Notes under the pieces: model-generated
Told to the model about the DNA's origin: nothing
Database searches by the model: none
Seen by the model: only the letters and a program-made list of their open reading frames with translations
Shown: in pieces, positions 5,349 through 12,037 of the stretch
How positions within the stretch are numbered: position 1 is the stretch's first letter
How the letters are laid out: each line of letters starts with the position of its first letter
Position numbers and translations under genes: made by a program
From: a virus
Virus record (IMG/VR): IMGVR_UViG_3300017727_003535
Coordinates: 1 to 25,919 of that record
Strand: one strand, 5' to 3'
DNA length: 25,919 nucleotides

Positions 5349-5594
5349 ACTAGTACCCGGTGGAGTAATTTTAACTTTGTCTTCTGGACCGCAATCAATA
5401 GTTGATACTTTGATACCGTGATTTGCTCCGTACATTAATTCTAAGTAGTAATATAAACCGGATGCAAAATCTGTAGGTCTGGTTTGCAAATCTTGTATAC
5501 ACTGTTGTCTAGAATCGTATAATTGATCAGTCGCGTAGAACGTTTGTTCTGTTCCGTTTGGAAACATTAAGAGAGCAAAAACTAACCATTTCAT
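5343..5594 (-). CDS. Small secreted two-cysteine protein, family member 2
   Basis: 83 residues with a short hydrophobic leader (residues 2-11), then L-Y-D-S-R-Q-Q-C (C33) and a second cysteine in V-S-T-I-D-C-G-P-E-D (C68), the same pattern as the products at 2681, 9080 and 15386. The leader is short with a single Lys, so it is a weak signal peptide or an anchor. It is the only minus-strand gene between 1 and 7183 and lies head-to-head with clpP across a 46-base gap. That gap contains TTGATC-N17-TAATAT pointing toward this gene, a possible promoter. Function unknown. Confidence 0.55.
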   Translation of the reverse strand: MKWLVFALLMFPNGTEQTFYATDQLYDSRQQCIQDLQTRPTDFASGLYYYLELMYGANHGIKVSTIDCGPEDKVKITPPGTSL

Positions 5595-5608
5595 ATAATA
5601 TTATTTAA

Positions 5609-5629
5609 TAATTGATTACCGATCAATTA
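5609..5629. repeat. Inverted repeat between divergent genes
   Basis: A perfect 8-bp inverted repeat, TAATTGAT (5609-5616) and ATCAATTA (5622-5629), around TACCG, in the gap between the divergent small secreted gene and clpP. It overlaps the possible minus-strand -35 element and ends 11 bases before the clpP ATG, so it could be an operator or an mRNA hairpin. Confidence 0.35.
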
Positions 5630-5640
5630 ATCCATACATA

Positions 5641-6264
5641 ATGGTTGACTTTTCTTTGTATAAAACGTACAATAAGAATATGAAAAATTTAGTCCCTATT
5701 GTTATAGAACAAACAAGTAAAGGCGAGAGAAGTTATGATATCTTTTCTCGTTTAATGAAAGATAGAATTATTGTAATGGATGGTGTAGTCGAAGACCATA
5801 TGTCGTCTGTTATGTGTGCTCAATTATTATTCTTAGAGTCACAAAAACCAGAACAAGATATTACAGTGTACATTAATTCGCCAGGCGGATTAGTTACAGC
5901 AGGTATGGCAATATACGATACCATGCAGTATATCAAATGTGATATTAGAACCATAGTTATAGGACAAGCCTGCTCAATGGGATCTGTGTTAGCATCGTCT
6001 GGGACCAAAGGCAAACGATTTGTGTTGCCAAACTCAAGACACATGATACACCAACCGCTAGGTGGTGCCAGAGGACAAGCAACTGATGTACAGATTCAAG
6101 CAGACGAATTGTTGCGTTGGAAGAAAGTCCTAACAGAAATTTATCACAAGCACACTGGACAAACACTAGAAAAATTAAAAGACGACATGGAACGAGATAA
6201 GTTTATGACTGCAAAAGAATCTGTTGAGTACGGATTAGCAGACGAAATTGTGGAGAAAAGATAA
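5641..6264 (+). CDS. clpP: ATP-dependent Clp protease proteolytic subunit
   Basis: 207 residues, normal length for ClpP. The serine protease triad is intact: Ser112 in G-Q-A-C-S-M-G-S, His137 in M-I-H-Q-P-L-G-G and Asp182 in L-K-D-D-M-E-R-D. The oxyanion segment S-P-G-G (80-83) and the handle region around T-G-Q (172-174) are also present. ClpP forms tetradecamers that degrade proteins unfolded by host ClpX or ClpA. No ClpX-like gene is in the window, so it would have to use a host unfoldase. The start at 5641 is taken for lack of a better one; no clear ribosome binding site precedes it, and an internal ATG lies at codon 14. The stop codon shares a base with the next ATG (TAATG at 6262-6266). 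Confidence 0.93.
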   Translation: MVDFSLYKTYNKNMKNLVPIVIEQTSKGERSYDIFSRLMKDRIIVMDGVVEDHMSSVMCAQLLFLESQKPEQDITVYINSPGGLVTAGMAIYDTMQYIKCDIRTIVIGQACSMGSVLASSGTKGKRFVLPNSRHMIHQPLGGARGQATDVQIQADELLRWKKVLTEIYHKHTGQTLEKLKDDMERDKFMTAKESVEYGLADEIVEKR

Positions 6265-6452
6265 TGCCAATTCCAGAAAGAGTATTAATTCCGGCCGCAA
6301 AAGATCCAAGCAGGTTTCATTTTTATACAAGTCTTATCAAAAGTGTTGTGCGTTTAGCAGGATGTTTAGTAGCCGCGGTTACTGGATCAGTAGTAATGCT
6401 GGCAATTTTTCTTGCTGTTGCAGAGTTTATAGGAATTATAGAAGAGTTATAG
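6264..6452 (+). CDS. Small single-helix membrane protein
   Basis: 62 residues: a basic, Pro-rich N-terminus (P-I-P-E-R-V-L-I-P) and one long hydrophobic segment from about residue 27 to 58. The ATG overlaps the clpP stop codon by one base, so it is probably translated by termination-reinitiation. No homologue recognised. A membrane role, possibly modulating ClpP or unrelated to it, is inference from hydropathy and coupling only. Confidence 0.6.
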   Translation: MPIPERVLIPAAKDPSRFHFYTSLIKSVVRLAGCLVAAVTGSVVMLAIFLAVAEFIGIIEEL

Positions 6453-6460
6453 AGCTAAAG

Positions 6461-7183
6461 ATGGTTAAACCAATTAGGTTAGTTAAATCTAAAGCACGTT
6501 TAAAAGTCCAACTACCTAATCAACTAAAAAAATATACCCAGCCAGACAAAGACGAACTTGCACTGTTAGATGCATTTGCTGAGGTTGATCCTATATTTGA
6601 AGGTAACCCTGACAAGTTTGATGTGATAGGCACTCGAATAAAATGGCAGAAACACGTAGTCAGTTATGTAGACCAACCAGGATACTGGATGGAGTTTGGA
6701 GTAAGAGGTGGAACCTCAATAGGTTGGTTGCTAGAACAAAAGCCCGGACAGGAGATACACGGATTTGATAGCTGGGAAGGTCTTCCGGAGCAATGGAGTG
6801 TAATAGCAGAAACATTTGATAAAGGTGCTATGGCAGTACCAATGCCTAAATTTGATTCTAACGTTAAACTGTGGAAAGGTTGGTTCAATGATACAGTAGA
6901 GCCATGGTGTGCAAATCATCCTGGCAATATTGCATATCTACATATTGATTCTGATTTGTATTCAAGTGCAATATATGTTTTAAACACACTCAACAAAAGA
7001 ATAGTACCCGGCACTATTATAGTGTTCGATGAACTGGCAAACTTTAGACTATCAACTAAAATGTCTAACTGGCCCATGCATGAATGGAAAGCTCTCAACG
7101 AATGGCTCAAAGAATATAATAGAAAAGTAGAACCTATTACAAGATCCTGTATGTATCAAGCCGCAGTTCGTGTAGTTCAATAA
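6461..7183 (+). CDS. TylF/MycF-type (macrocin O-methyltransferase-like) methyltransferase
   Basis: 240 residues with the class I SAM-dependent methyltransferase layout of the TylF family: glycine motif M-E-F-G-V-R-G-G-T-S-I at 77-87, acidic strand G-F-D-S-W-E-G-L-P at 101-109, the family hallmark H-I-D-S-D-L-Y-S-S at 161-169 and V-F-D-E at 188-191, whose aspartates bind the metal and sugar hydroxyls in characterised relatives. Those relatives O-methylate deoxysugars. Together with the glycosyltransferase-like gene that converges on it (7187-8110) and two FkbM methyltransferases further on, it suggests glycan modification. The frame is open upstream inside the preceding gene; 6461 is the first sensible ATG after that gene's end. 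Confidence 0.8.
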   Translation: MVKPIRLVKSKARLKVQLPNQLKKYTQPDKDELALLDAFAEVDPIFEGNPDKFDVIGTRIKWQKHVVSYVDQPGYWMEFGVRGGTSIGWLLEQKPGQEIHGFDSWEGLPEQWSVIAETFDKGAMAVPMPKFDSNVKLWKGWFNDTVEPWCANHPGNIAYLHIDSDLYSSAIYVLNTLNKRIVPGTIIVFDELANFRLSTKMSNWPMHEWKALNEWLKEYNRKVEPITRSCMYQAAVRVVQ

Positions 7184-7186
7184 TTT

Positions 7187-8110
7187 TTATATTATCTGAA
7201 GTGATCGCTTAATGTGTTTCCAGCATTCACCGTTTTCTAATTCTTCAACGTTCCATTGACAGTGAGATATTTTTTGCATCCATTCTTTTCTATCGCTAAT
7301 ATATCTTTCATATTCAATATTATCTAAAGAGTGTTTACTAACCAACCAAGCCATGTTGCCTGAATCTAAAGCAATGTTAGGCACACCGGCCAACACAGCA
7401 TCAACAGCCGATCCGGATGAAAAAGAAACAACACAATAAGCATCTTTAAAATCTTCTTCTAGTGGTCTTAAGTTATCTGGAAGTTCGTTTTCTACAATCG
7501 TTAAGTTCTCAAACTCTAGTAACCTAGATGTTAATGCATCCATACCTTTACGTGGTAGTGGATGTGGTCTTACTATTATAGGTCTTGTTGTACGTATTCT
7601 AATTTCTTTAACAGTATTGTAACACCATTCAAAAATATCTGTTCCTCGTAGACTTGCATCTCCAGGATTCTGCATCATGATAACAATGTTTTCTCCGTCT
7701 ACTTTCCATTCAGTATTAATGTCGTACCCTGTGTCTTTAAATACTTGAAGATAACGGTTAGGATCCATGTGTTCAAATCCCCATTCTGTTGTGTCCCAAA
7801 GAAATCCGTTTACTCCTACTCTTAAGTATTGATGGTTTATGCCTCGAACTCCTCTACCAATAACAGGAGTTTCTAACTGTACATACTTTTTAAAATTTTG
7901 AGCTATTTGTTTTTTAATAGTGTGATGAGGAGCACCTCGCCATTCTTTCCAACTGCCATACATTACAGCAGTATCAAAGTCTTCAGCATCCGGAACACCT
8001 TTTACAACAACAGCTTGATCTCCTACTACCTCTACACCTTTAGCAAATTCTAATAGTTTGTTTGAATAAACATCTCGATGTGCGGAATCTATAGCAATAG
8101 CAACTTTCAT
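7187..8110 (-). CDS. Glycosyltransferase-like (GT-B fold / capsule biosynthesis-type) protein
   Basis: 307 residues. The C-terminal half has the pattern of nucleotide-sugar-using GT-B or capsular-polysaccharide proteins: I-I-V-R-P-H-P-L-P at 178-186 and S-F-S-S-G-S-A-V-D-A-V-L-A-G-V-P at 229-244, the site where such enzymes hold the diphosphate, then a strand with the motif N-I-A-L-D-S-G. The N-terminal half has a Rossmann-like start (M-K-V-A-I-A-I-D-S). Related proteins occur in phages and in capsule loci. The donor and acceptor cannot be inferred. It is the last gene of a minus-strand run beginning at 8797 and converges on the TylF-type methyltransferase with only 3 bases between stops. Confidence 0.6.
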   Translation of the reverse strand: MKVAIAIDSAHRDVYSNKLLEFAKGVEVVGDQAVVVKGVPDAEDFDTAVMYGSWKEWRGAPHHTIKKQIAQNFKKYVQLETPVIGRGVRGINHQYLRVGVNGFLWDTTEWGFEHMDPNRYLQVFKDTGYDINTEWKVDGENIVIMMQNPGDASLRGTDIFEWCYNTVKEIRIRTTRPIIVRPHPLPRKGMDALTSRLLEFENLTIVENELPDNLRPLEEDFKDAYCVVSFSSGSAVDAVLAGVPNIALDSGNMAWLVSKHSLDNIEYERYISDRKEWMQKISHCQWNVEELENGECWKHIKRSLQII

Positions 8111-8114
8111 ATCA

Positions 8115-8453
8115 CTATTTACATTGCAAACAGGTCACCCCAAATTCTTTTTCTAAATATAACATCAATTCAGTTTTAAATTTAATCTCGTCTTCAACTT
8201 GTTTTTTACGAATTTTTCTTTCCACCAACTCTTCTTGTACAAGGTTTCTTCTTTTTTTAATAGTGATGTACGATAGTTGATGTATTAGTTCTTCAATGTG
8301 TAGCTTAATATCAATTAACTCTCGGTTCTGCATAAAGACCTGGAAATGTAATTGACTGTGTTCGTTTACGAAGTATTCATTAGGGTCAGATGATTTCACA
8401 TGACCACAGCTAGCCAACAGCATGAGTATAACAATAATAAACATTTTACCCAT
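8115..8453 (-). CDS. Small lipoprotein with coiled-coil body and C-terminal CxxC
   Basis: 112 residues. The N-terminus is a lipoprotein signal: hydrophobic I-I-V-I-L-M-L-L-A-S followed by the lipobox L-L-A-S-C with the acylated cysteine at residue 16. Residues about 40-100 are a charged heptad-like helix rich in Glu, Lys, Arg and Leu, and the protein ends C-L-Q-C-K. Outer-membrane or periplasmic anchoring is inferred. A lipoprotein next to small membrane and basic proteins recalls spanin/lysis cassettes, but the proline-rich character of outer spanins is absent, so I leave the function open. An in-frame ATG three codons later is an alternative start. Confidence 0.6.
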   Translation of the reverse strand: MGKMFIIVILMLLASCGHVKSSDPNEYFVNEHSQLHFQVFMQNRELIDIKLHIEELIHQLSYITIKKRRNLVQEELVERKIRKKQVEDEIKFKTELMLYLEKEFGVTCLQCK

Positions 8454-8466
8454 GTGTTGGTTGCTT

Positions 8467-8670
8467 CTATTTTCTTTTGGTAGGTGCTTTAATCTTCATT
8501 TTTTTCTTTTGTCCTTGCCCCGACAAATACTTAGGAGTCTTAGCTTTAATCTTAGCTTTTGGTTTTACCAGCATCTCTTCTGTTAGTACTAATACCTTTT
8601 CCTTCTCCGGAAGATATGAATTTACAACAGAGTTGACGATAATATTCCATACGTTCTTTAAAGACTTCAT
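8467..8670 (-). CDS. Small lysine-rich basic protein
   Basis: 67 residues. The first half is a mixed helix; the second half (about 34-67) is almost all Lys, Ala, Pro and Gly (K-P-K-A-K-I-K-A-K-T-P-K and K-K-K-M-K-I-K-A-P-T-K-R-K), resembling nucleic-acid-binding tails of histone-like proteins. It lies between a 39-residue membrane protein and a lipoprotein in one minus-strand run with gaps of 7-13 bases. The opposite strand also has an open frame here, but that is a shadow of the low-complexity Lys codons. Function unknown. Confidence 0.6.
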   Translation of the reverse strand: MKSLKNVWNIIVNSVVNSYLPEKEKVLVLTEEMLVKPKAKIKAKTPKYLSGQGQKKKMKIKAPTKRK

Positions 8671-8677
8671 GTTACAC

Positions 8678-8797
8678 CTATTTCTTTTTCTTATTAAACC
8701 AATTTAACGGATTTACTCTATCTGCTAAATTTTCTACTTTTTCGTTGATCCACCATCCTGCGATAAAACCAACAACAAATCCTATTGTTATAAACAT
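8678..8797 (-). CDS. 39-residue membrane protein
   Basis: A short gene that size filters miss: ATG at 8797, stop TAG at 8680-8678, with a strong AGGAG ribosome binding site five bases upstream of the start (AAAAGGAGATACT). The product starts MFITIGFVVGFIAGWW, a transmembrane helix, followed by an amphipathic acidic and basic segment and a C-terminal N-P-L-N-W-F-N-K-K-K-K. The positive tail predicts N-out, C-in topology. It heads the minus-strand run 8797-7187 and has a late-promoter-like octamer 17 bases upstream. Function unknown. Confidence 0.7.
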   Translation of the reverse strand: MFITIGFVVGFIAGWWINEKVENLADRVNPLNWFNKKKK

Positions 8798-8814
8798 AGT
8801 ATCTCCTTTTCTTA

Positions 8815-8822
8815 TACTTATC
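8815..8822 (-). promoter_or_regulatory. Late-promoter-like octamer GATAAGTA
   Basis: On the minus strand GATAAGTA (preceded by A) lies 17 bases before the ATG of the 39-residue membrane gene. The same A-GATAAGTA is found ahead of the genes starting at 18874 and 19610. It differs from the T4-type late box TATAAATA by T to G at position 1 and A to G at position 6. Confidence 0.4.
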
Positions 8823-8831
8823 TGATTTTAG

Positions 8832-8860
8832 TTGACGAAAATTGGAAATAGTACTATATT
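8832..8860 (+). promoter_or_regulatory. sigma70-type promoter giving a leaderless lipoprotein mRNA
   Basis: TTGACG (8832-8837), a 17-base spacer and TATATT (8855-8860). The ATG at 8867 begins seven bases after the -10 box, where transcription would start, and there is no Shine-Dalgarno sequence. A TATAAATA late box (8860-8867) overlaps the start codon and cannot serve this ATG in the usual geometry. Confidence 0.55.
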
Positions 8861-8866
8861 ATAAAT

Positions 8867-9079
8867 ATGATTATGAAAACAGTTATAACTTTATTAACAG
8901 CAACATTCTTATTAGTAGGTTGCAGTGGACACTTGAATACACCAGCAGTTAGCTTTGGTAAGAAGTGTGCTGAAACAAACGATGGGCAAATTGCTTACAG
9001 CTATGTTTGGTTGTATAGTAAGAACGAAGGCCTAAAAGCTAACAAAGAAAACTGTAACTTAATAGCCAATAAAAAGTAA
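8867..9079 (+). CDS. Small lipoprotein
   Basis: 70 residues with a clear lipoprotein signal: M-K-T-V-I-T-L-L-T-A-T-F and lipobox L-L-V-G-C, the acylated Cys at residue 19. The mature part has two more cysteines (C-A-E-T and E-N-C-N-L) that could form a disulfide, and a Y-S-Y-V-W-L-Y-S stretch. The start could be 8867 or the ATG at 8873; the promoter position favours a leaderless message from 8867. It is transcribed against its neighbours and ends at the stop codon of the minus-strand gene. Small surface lipoproteins in phages are often exclusion or lysis factors, but nothing in the sequence fixes that. Confidence 0.7.
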   Translation: MIMKTVITLLTATFLLVGCSGHLNTPAVSFGKKCAETNDGQIAYSYVWLYSKNEGLKANKENCNLIANKK

Positions 9080-9337
9080 TTAGGTATCAGTTCCTGGTTC
9101 TATCTTATAGGATACATCGCGATTGTCATTCGTGCATTCTGCATGAACCCAGTCGTATAGATATTTTTGTTGAATTATAAAATCTTGCACAACAACATAT
9201 CCGTTGTCGTTATTTTTCTTAGTTAACACAGCCTTGCAATCGTTAAGTGTGTTAAAAGTTAATGCAGAAGTAAATTCGTGATGACCATATAAAGTACCGT
9301 TTCCTATTAGGTATGCAACTATTATTATTTTAAACAT
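9080..9337 (-). CDS. Small secreted two-cysteine protein, family member 3
   Basis: 85 residues from the ATG at 9337. The frame is open 26 codons further upstream, but this start lies one base after the stop of the FkbM gene, and the product then begins with a hydrophobic leader (M-F-K-I-I-I-V-A-Y-L-I-G). Cysteines occur in F-N-T-L-N-D-C-K-A-V-L (C34) and W-V-H-A-E-C-T-N-D (C68), matching the arrangement of the products at 2681, 5343 and 15386. Export and a single disulfide are inferred. Function unknown. Confidence 0.55.
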   Translation of the reverse strand: MFKIIIVAYLIGNGTLYGHHEFTSALTFNTLNDCKAVLTKKNNDNGYVVVQDFIIQQKYLYDWVHAECTNDNRDVSYKIEPGTDT

Positions 9338-9338
9338 T

Positions 9339-9956
9339 TTATTTGTAATACAATACGTCGTATTGTCTGTTAGGTTCTGGATGTTCTGCAATAATTTCGT
9401 ATTTAGAAAAACCAATATTGCTCATGTATGCATTCATCTCATCAAAGCTAGGCAATAATTTATTAACTTTATCAATGTTTACTTCATTGATAACATAGTT
9501 TGCTCTTTGAAATATATCAATTGATCCTTGTATAATTTTTATTTCAGCACCTTGCACATCTTGTTTAATAAGATCGTATCTAGCATCAGTACCAACAACA
9601 GACGCAAGTGTTTTCATTTCTCGTTGTTCGCTATGCTCATACCCGCCAAAAATGTTAGCACCTTTTGAGTATATAGGTTTTACTTTGCCATTGGGTTTAA
9701 TTCTATGGTTAAGGTACATTGTTGTTGTTTTGTTTGTGTCACCAAGTACTTCAATGTAATGTTCGTTTGCAACAAGTTCTAAATTTTTAGAATGCTTTTG
9801 TCCTGCTTCAATACAAGTATAATGTGCGTCAGGCCAGATATTTTTACAGTTAATTGTCCAAAAGCCATTCCATGCACCGATATCTAAAATCTTTTTAGGA
9901 GTAAAGCCTTTATCTTTTTTTAAAACAGCATCTAAGTATTGATACATAGGTTCCAT
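9339..9956 (-). CDS. FkbM-family methyltransferase (first copy)
   Basis: 205 residues. SAM-binding glycine motif L-D-I-G-A-W-N-G at 24-31, an acidic residue closing strand 2 (C-I-E-A, 48-51) and the FkbM hallmark D-L-I-K-Q-D-V-Q-G-A-E at 128-138 followed by I-I-Q-G. FkbM-type enzymes O-methylate hydroxyls of sugars or polyketides and are common in phage and capsule or LPS gene clusters. Here it directly follows the oxygenase-like gene (1-base gap, 9957), as the distal member of the 12954-9080 run. The acceptor is unknown. It shares only the family core with the second FkbM gene at 13974-14576. Confidence 0.8.
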   Translation of the reverse strand: MEPMYQYLDAVLKKDKGFTPKKILDIGAWNGFWTINCKNIWPDAHYTCIEAGQKHSKNLELVANEHYIEVLGDTNKTTTMYLNHRIKPNGKVKPIYSKGANIFGGYEHSEQREMKTLASVVGTDARYDLIKQDVQGAEIKIIQGSIDIFQRANYVINEVNIDKVNKLLPSFDEMNAYMSNIGFSKYEIIAEHPEPNRQYDVLYYK

Positions 9957-9957
9957 A

Positions 9958-10740
9958 TTAAAACAGTTCTACTCCACCTTGGTGTTCATCAGGATTATAT
10001 AATCTGTGTGATTGGTTTGGTTTACAATATTTTTCAGTGTCTTCTAAATATCGAATACCGTTATACATTGTTTCTTGATCAATCCATTTCATTTCTATAA
10101 GTTCATCAACAAACTTATCGTAATCTATATCATCTATAGAAACATCCAACGAAACAATAGCACGAAGCTCTGCTGTGTTATTTCTTACCCAGTGCCATGC
10201 GTGTGTGTTCAACACAATTGGTTTTGCCATATTATACTCATGGCATTTGTGTTCGTGTTCCCATGGTGGGAATTGATTTTTTCCATCGTCAACTCCTGCA
10301 GGTATTCTTGTTGTTCTATCAATATCGTTATTCCATTCCCAATACGATGAACCAACCCAAGCCTTGTCAATGTCTTTTGGCATAGCAATAGGAACATTTA
10401 CAGCGGCCGCTCTGTCTCGGTCTCTATGACATCTAATATGTCTGTTCTGTTTTTGTTCAAGTATACAAATCTTGTTGATGTATTTGGCCCATGGTGTGTC
10501 GTCCATGAGTTTTAAGAATCGTTCATTGTGTTCTGGATTATCTAGATCCGGATAATGTTTACCAGTTTTTGGATCAGCATCGTAATGATGAAACGGAATC
10601 CTCCATATAGATCCTTCGTCTTTTTGTTTTTGTTTCCCGGCGACTCTAGCATTAATAATATCCATACCAAGTTTAGCCCAAGCTTCAGTCCAACCTTCTG
10701 GTGGAGTTATAATTGTAATGTTTGATTTCATTTTATCCAT
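9958..10740 (-). CDS. 2OG-Fe(II) oxygenase-like protein A (tandem paralogue)
   Basis: 260 residues, the longest of three tandem paralogues. The iron site is H-R-D at 105-107 (in C-H-R-D-R-D-R) and H183 in N-T-H-A-W-H-W-V, with R193 eight to ten residues later in E-L-R-A-I-V-S-L-D-V as the probable 2-oxoglutarate carboxylate ligand. V-N-V-P-I just after HxD marks the next beta strand. The layout matches the Asp/Asn beta-hydroxylase-like class. A C-terminal extension of about 50 residues, ending G-G-V-E-L-F, is absent from paralogues B and C. It overlaps paralogue B by 13 bases, so the three are translated in sequence. Substrate unknown; a small molecule, sugar or protein side chain are all possible. 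Confidence 0.7.
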   Translation of the reverse strand: MDKMKSNITIITPPEGWTEAWAKLGMDIINARVAGKQKQKDEGSIWRIPFHHYDADPKTGKHYPDLDNPEHNERFLKLMDDTPWAKYINKICILEQKQNRHIRCHRDRDRAAAVNVPIAMPKDIDKAWVGSSYWEWNNDIDRTTRIPAGVDDGKNQFPPWEHEHKCHEYNMAKPIVLNTHAWHWVRNNTAELRAIVSLDVSIDDIDYDKFVDELIEMKWIDQETMYNGIRYLEDTEKYCKPNQSHRLYNPDEHQGGVELF

Positions 10741-11399
10741 CCGTAGTATTTAAGTTTGTCACACATAGCGTCGTAAGAAATATTAGAGCAATCAATTGAA
10801 AGCTGGCTCCTTGATTCCTGCGATAGGTTTAAAACTGTATGCCACGATCGTGTGTTAATCATATGACAACCGTTTATTTTAAATTCTGTTAACTCTTTAA
10901 TAACCCTGTCTTCTATAGCATTTCTTTTTTCATCCCAACTACCGTCTGCTTTACAAGTTTCATACAGTTGATATTCCGCATCAGATGTTTTTATATTGTG
11001 CATTAATAGTTGCGATTGTTTGGTAATGTGAATAGGAAAGTTTATAGCATAAGATCTATTCCTGTCCATGTGCAAAGGCAAAGAAGAATAAGGTCCAAAC
11101 GTGAATAGTTTTATTTCAGTCACCTCAGAACGAAAAAAATCTCCAAACTCATCATCTATAGAAGTGTTCAGCCCACTGGTAATAATATTTTCATCCCACC
11201 CTTTGTTGTTACTGTACAACACGTGTCTTTCAAACTGACCAGTTTGACTTCGTTCTCCAGTGATAGGATTGTGACCTCTAATAGTTTCTTTCTCAACTTT
11301 TTGTACAACAACTTGTTTGTGTAGTACTGATTGACCAAGATTAGTTAATGCATCAACTAACTTGTTTGAAAATGTTATGTGTGTTGCATTTACAGCCAT
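10728..11399 (-). CDS. 2OG-Fe(II) oxygenase-like protein B (tandem paralogue)
   Basis: 223 residues. Iron ligands H110 and D112 in L-P-L-H-M-D-R-N-R, H187 in N-T-R-S-W-H-T-V, and a 2-oxoglutarate-binding Arg at 197 in E-S-R-S-Q-L-S-I-D. Both motif blocks align with paralogues A and C (HxDR-R, then N-T-x-x-W-H, then R-x-x-x-S-x-D), so the three arose by duplication. The N-terminal 90 residues differ strongly from A and C, suggesting a different partner or substrate contact surface. Its start overlaps the end of paralogue C by 10 bases. Hydroxylase activity is inferred from the intact triad. Confidence 0.7.
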   Translation of the reverse strand: MAVNATHITFSNKLVDALTNLGQSVLHKQVVVQKVEKETIRGHNPITGERSQTGQFERHVLYSNNKGWDENIITSGLNTSIDDEFGDFFRSEVTEIKLFTFGPYSSLPLHMDRNRSYAINFPIHITKQSQLLMHNIKTSDAEYQLYETCKADGSWDEKRNAIEDRVIKELTEFKINGCHMINTRSWHTVLNLSQESRSQLSIDCSNISYDAMCDKLKYYGWIK

Positions 11400-12037
11400 C
11401 CGGCGTCTCTAAAAATTTCAATAGTTTCTTCGTATGGAGTATAGTTAATGTCATAGGACAATATACTTCTTACATTTTCAAATATACCGTTGGATAGTTT
11501 ACGTATAGGTTTAGTAGCATCGTAGTTGTGATCAACCCAGTGCCAAGATCGTGTATTGAGTATCACAGGTTTCCCTAATTCGTATTTCTCACCTTCGTCG
11601 TCTAGATCAAATGTTGGATTCTGATCGTTTGGGTGCATCGTTAACCACTTTGGATCAATTGTGTTGTTTAACTCGTGTCTGTAAACTCCTAGGTGTGTAC
11701 CTGCAGGTATAACAACAGGAATGTTCAATGCACACTCTCTATCTCTGTCAATGTGTACTTTTTGAAATCTGCCATGCTTTAGATTCAACATCATTGCACC
11801 AGTTGTTATTTTAAGGATAGATTCTGGTATCCTAGATTGTATACTGTCATACAATTTGTTATGCTCAGGATTATCACATATGGCCTTCCCACCTTTGTGT
11901 ATACGTATTCTAAAGATAGAACCTTGATTAACAATTTCTTGTTTACCAGATTCAGCATCAGCTAACAGTGTCTTACACAAGGTTGTAATATCGTTCAACA
12001 AATCTGTTGGTATGTTTAATGCAGTATAGTTTTTCAT
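11390..12037 (-). CDS. 2OG-Fe(II) oxygenase-like protein C (tandem paralogue)
   Basis: 215 residues. Iron triad H95, D97 (V-H-I-D-R-D-R) and H166 (N-T-R-S-W-H-W-V), with R190 in E-N-V-R-S-I-L-S-Y-D as the cosubstrate ligand. It shares with paralogue A the N-terminal block G-S-I-[WF]-R-I and D-N-P-E-H-N, so A and C are closer to each other than to B. Its start codon overlaps the stop of the aminotransferase-like gene by 4 bases, making the order aminotransferase, C, B, A, FkbM a tightly coupled run. Possible role: successive hydroxylations on a common scaffold; the sequence does not show which. Confidence 0.7.
   Translation of the reverse strand: MKNYTALNIPTDLLNDITTLCKTLLADAESGKQEIVNQGSIFRIRIHKGGKAICDNPEHNKLYDSIQSRIPESILKITTGAMMLNLKHGRFQKVHIDRDRECALNIPVVIPAGTHLGVYRHELNNTIDPKWLTMHPNDQNPTFDLDDEGEKYELGKPVILNTRSWHWVDHNYDATKPIRKLSNGIFENVRSILSYDINYTPYEETIEIFRDAGWL

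Noticed and set aside
8477-8707. Plus-strand open frame of 76 codons rich in Phe
   Set aside because: It is the antisense of the lysine-rich gene at 8467-8670 and of the 39-residue membrane gene, both with better starts and context.
8115-8797. Lysis cassette (holin plus spanin) reading of the 39-residue membrane protein, basic protein and lipoprotein
   Set aside because: No endolysin beside it, the lipoprotein is not proline-rich like outer spanins, and small membrane proteins are common here; left as unknown.
8860-8867. Exact T4 late promoter TATAAATA
   Set aside because: It overlaps the first base of the start codon, so transcripts from it would begin inside the gene; the sigma70-type promoter at 8832-8860 explains the gene better.
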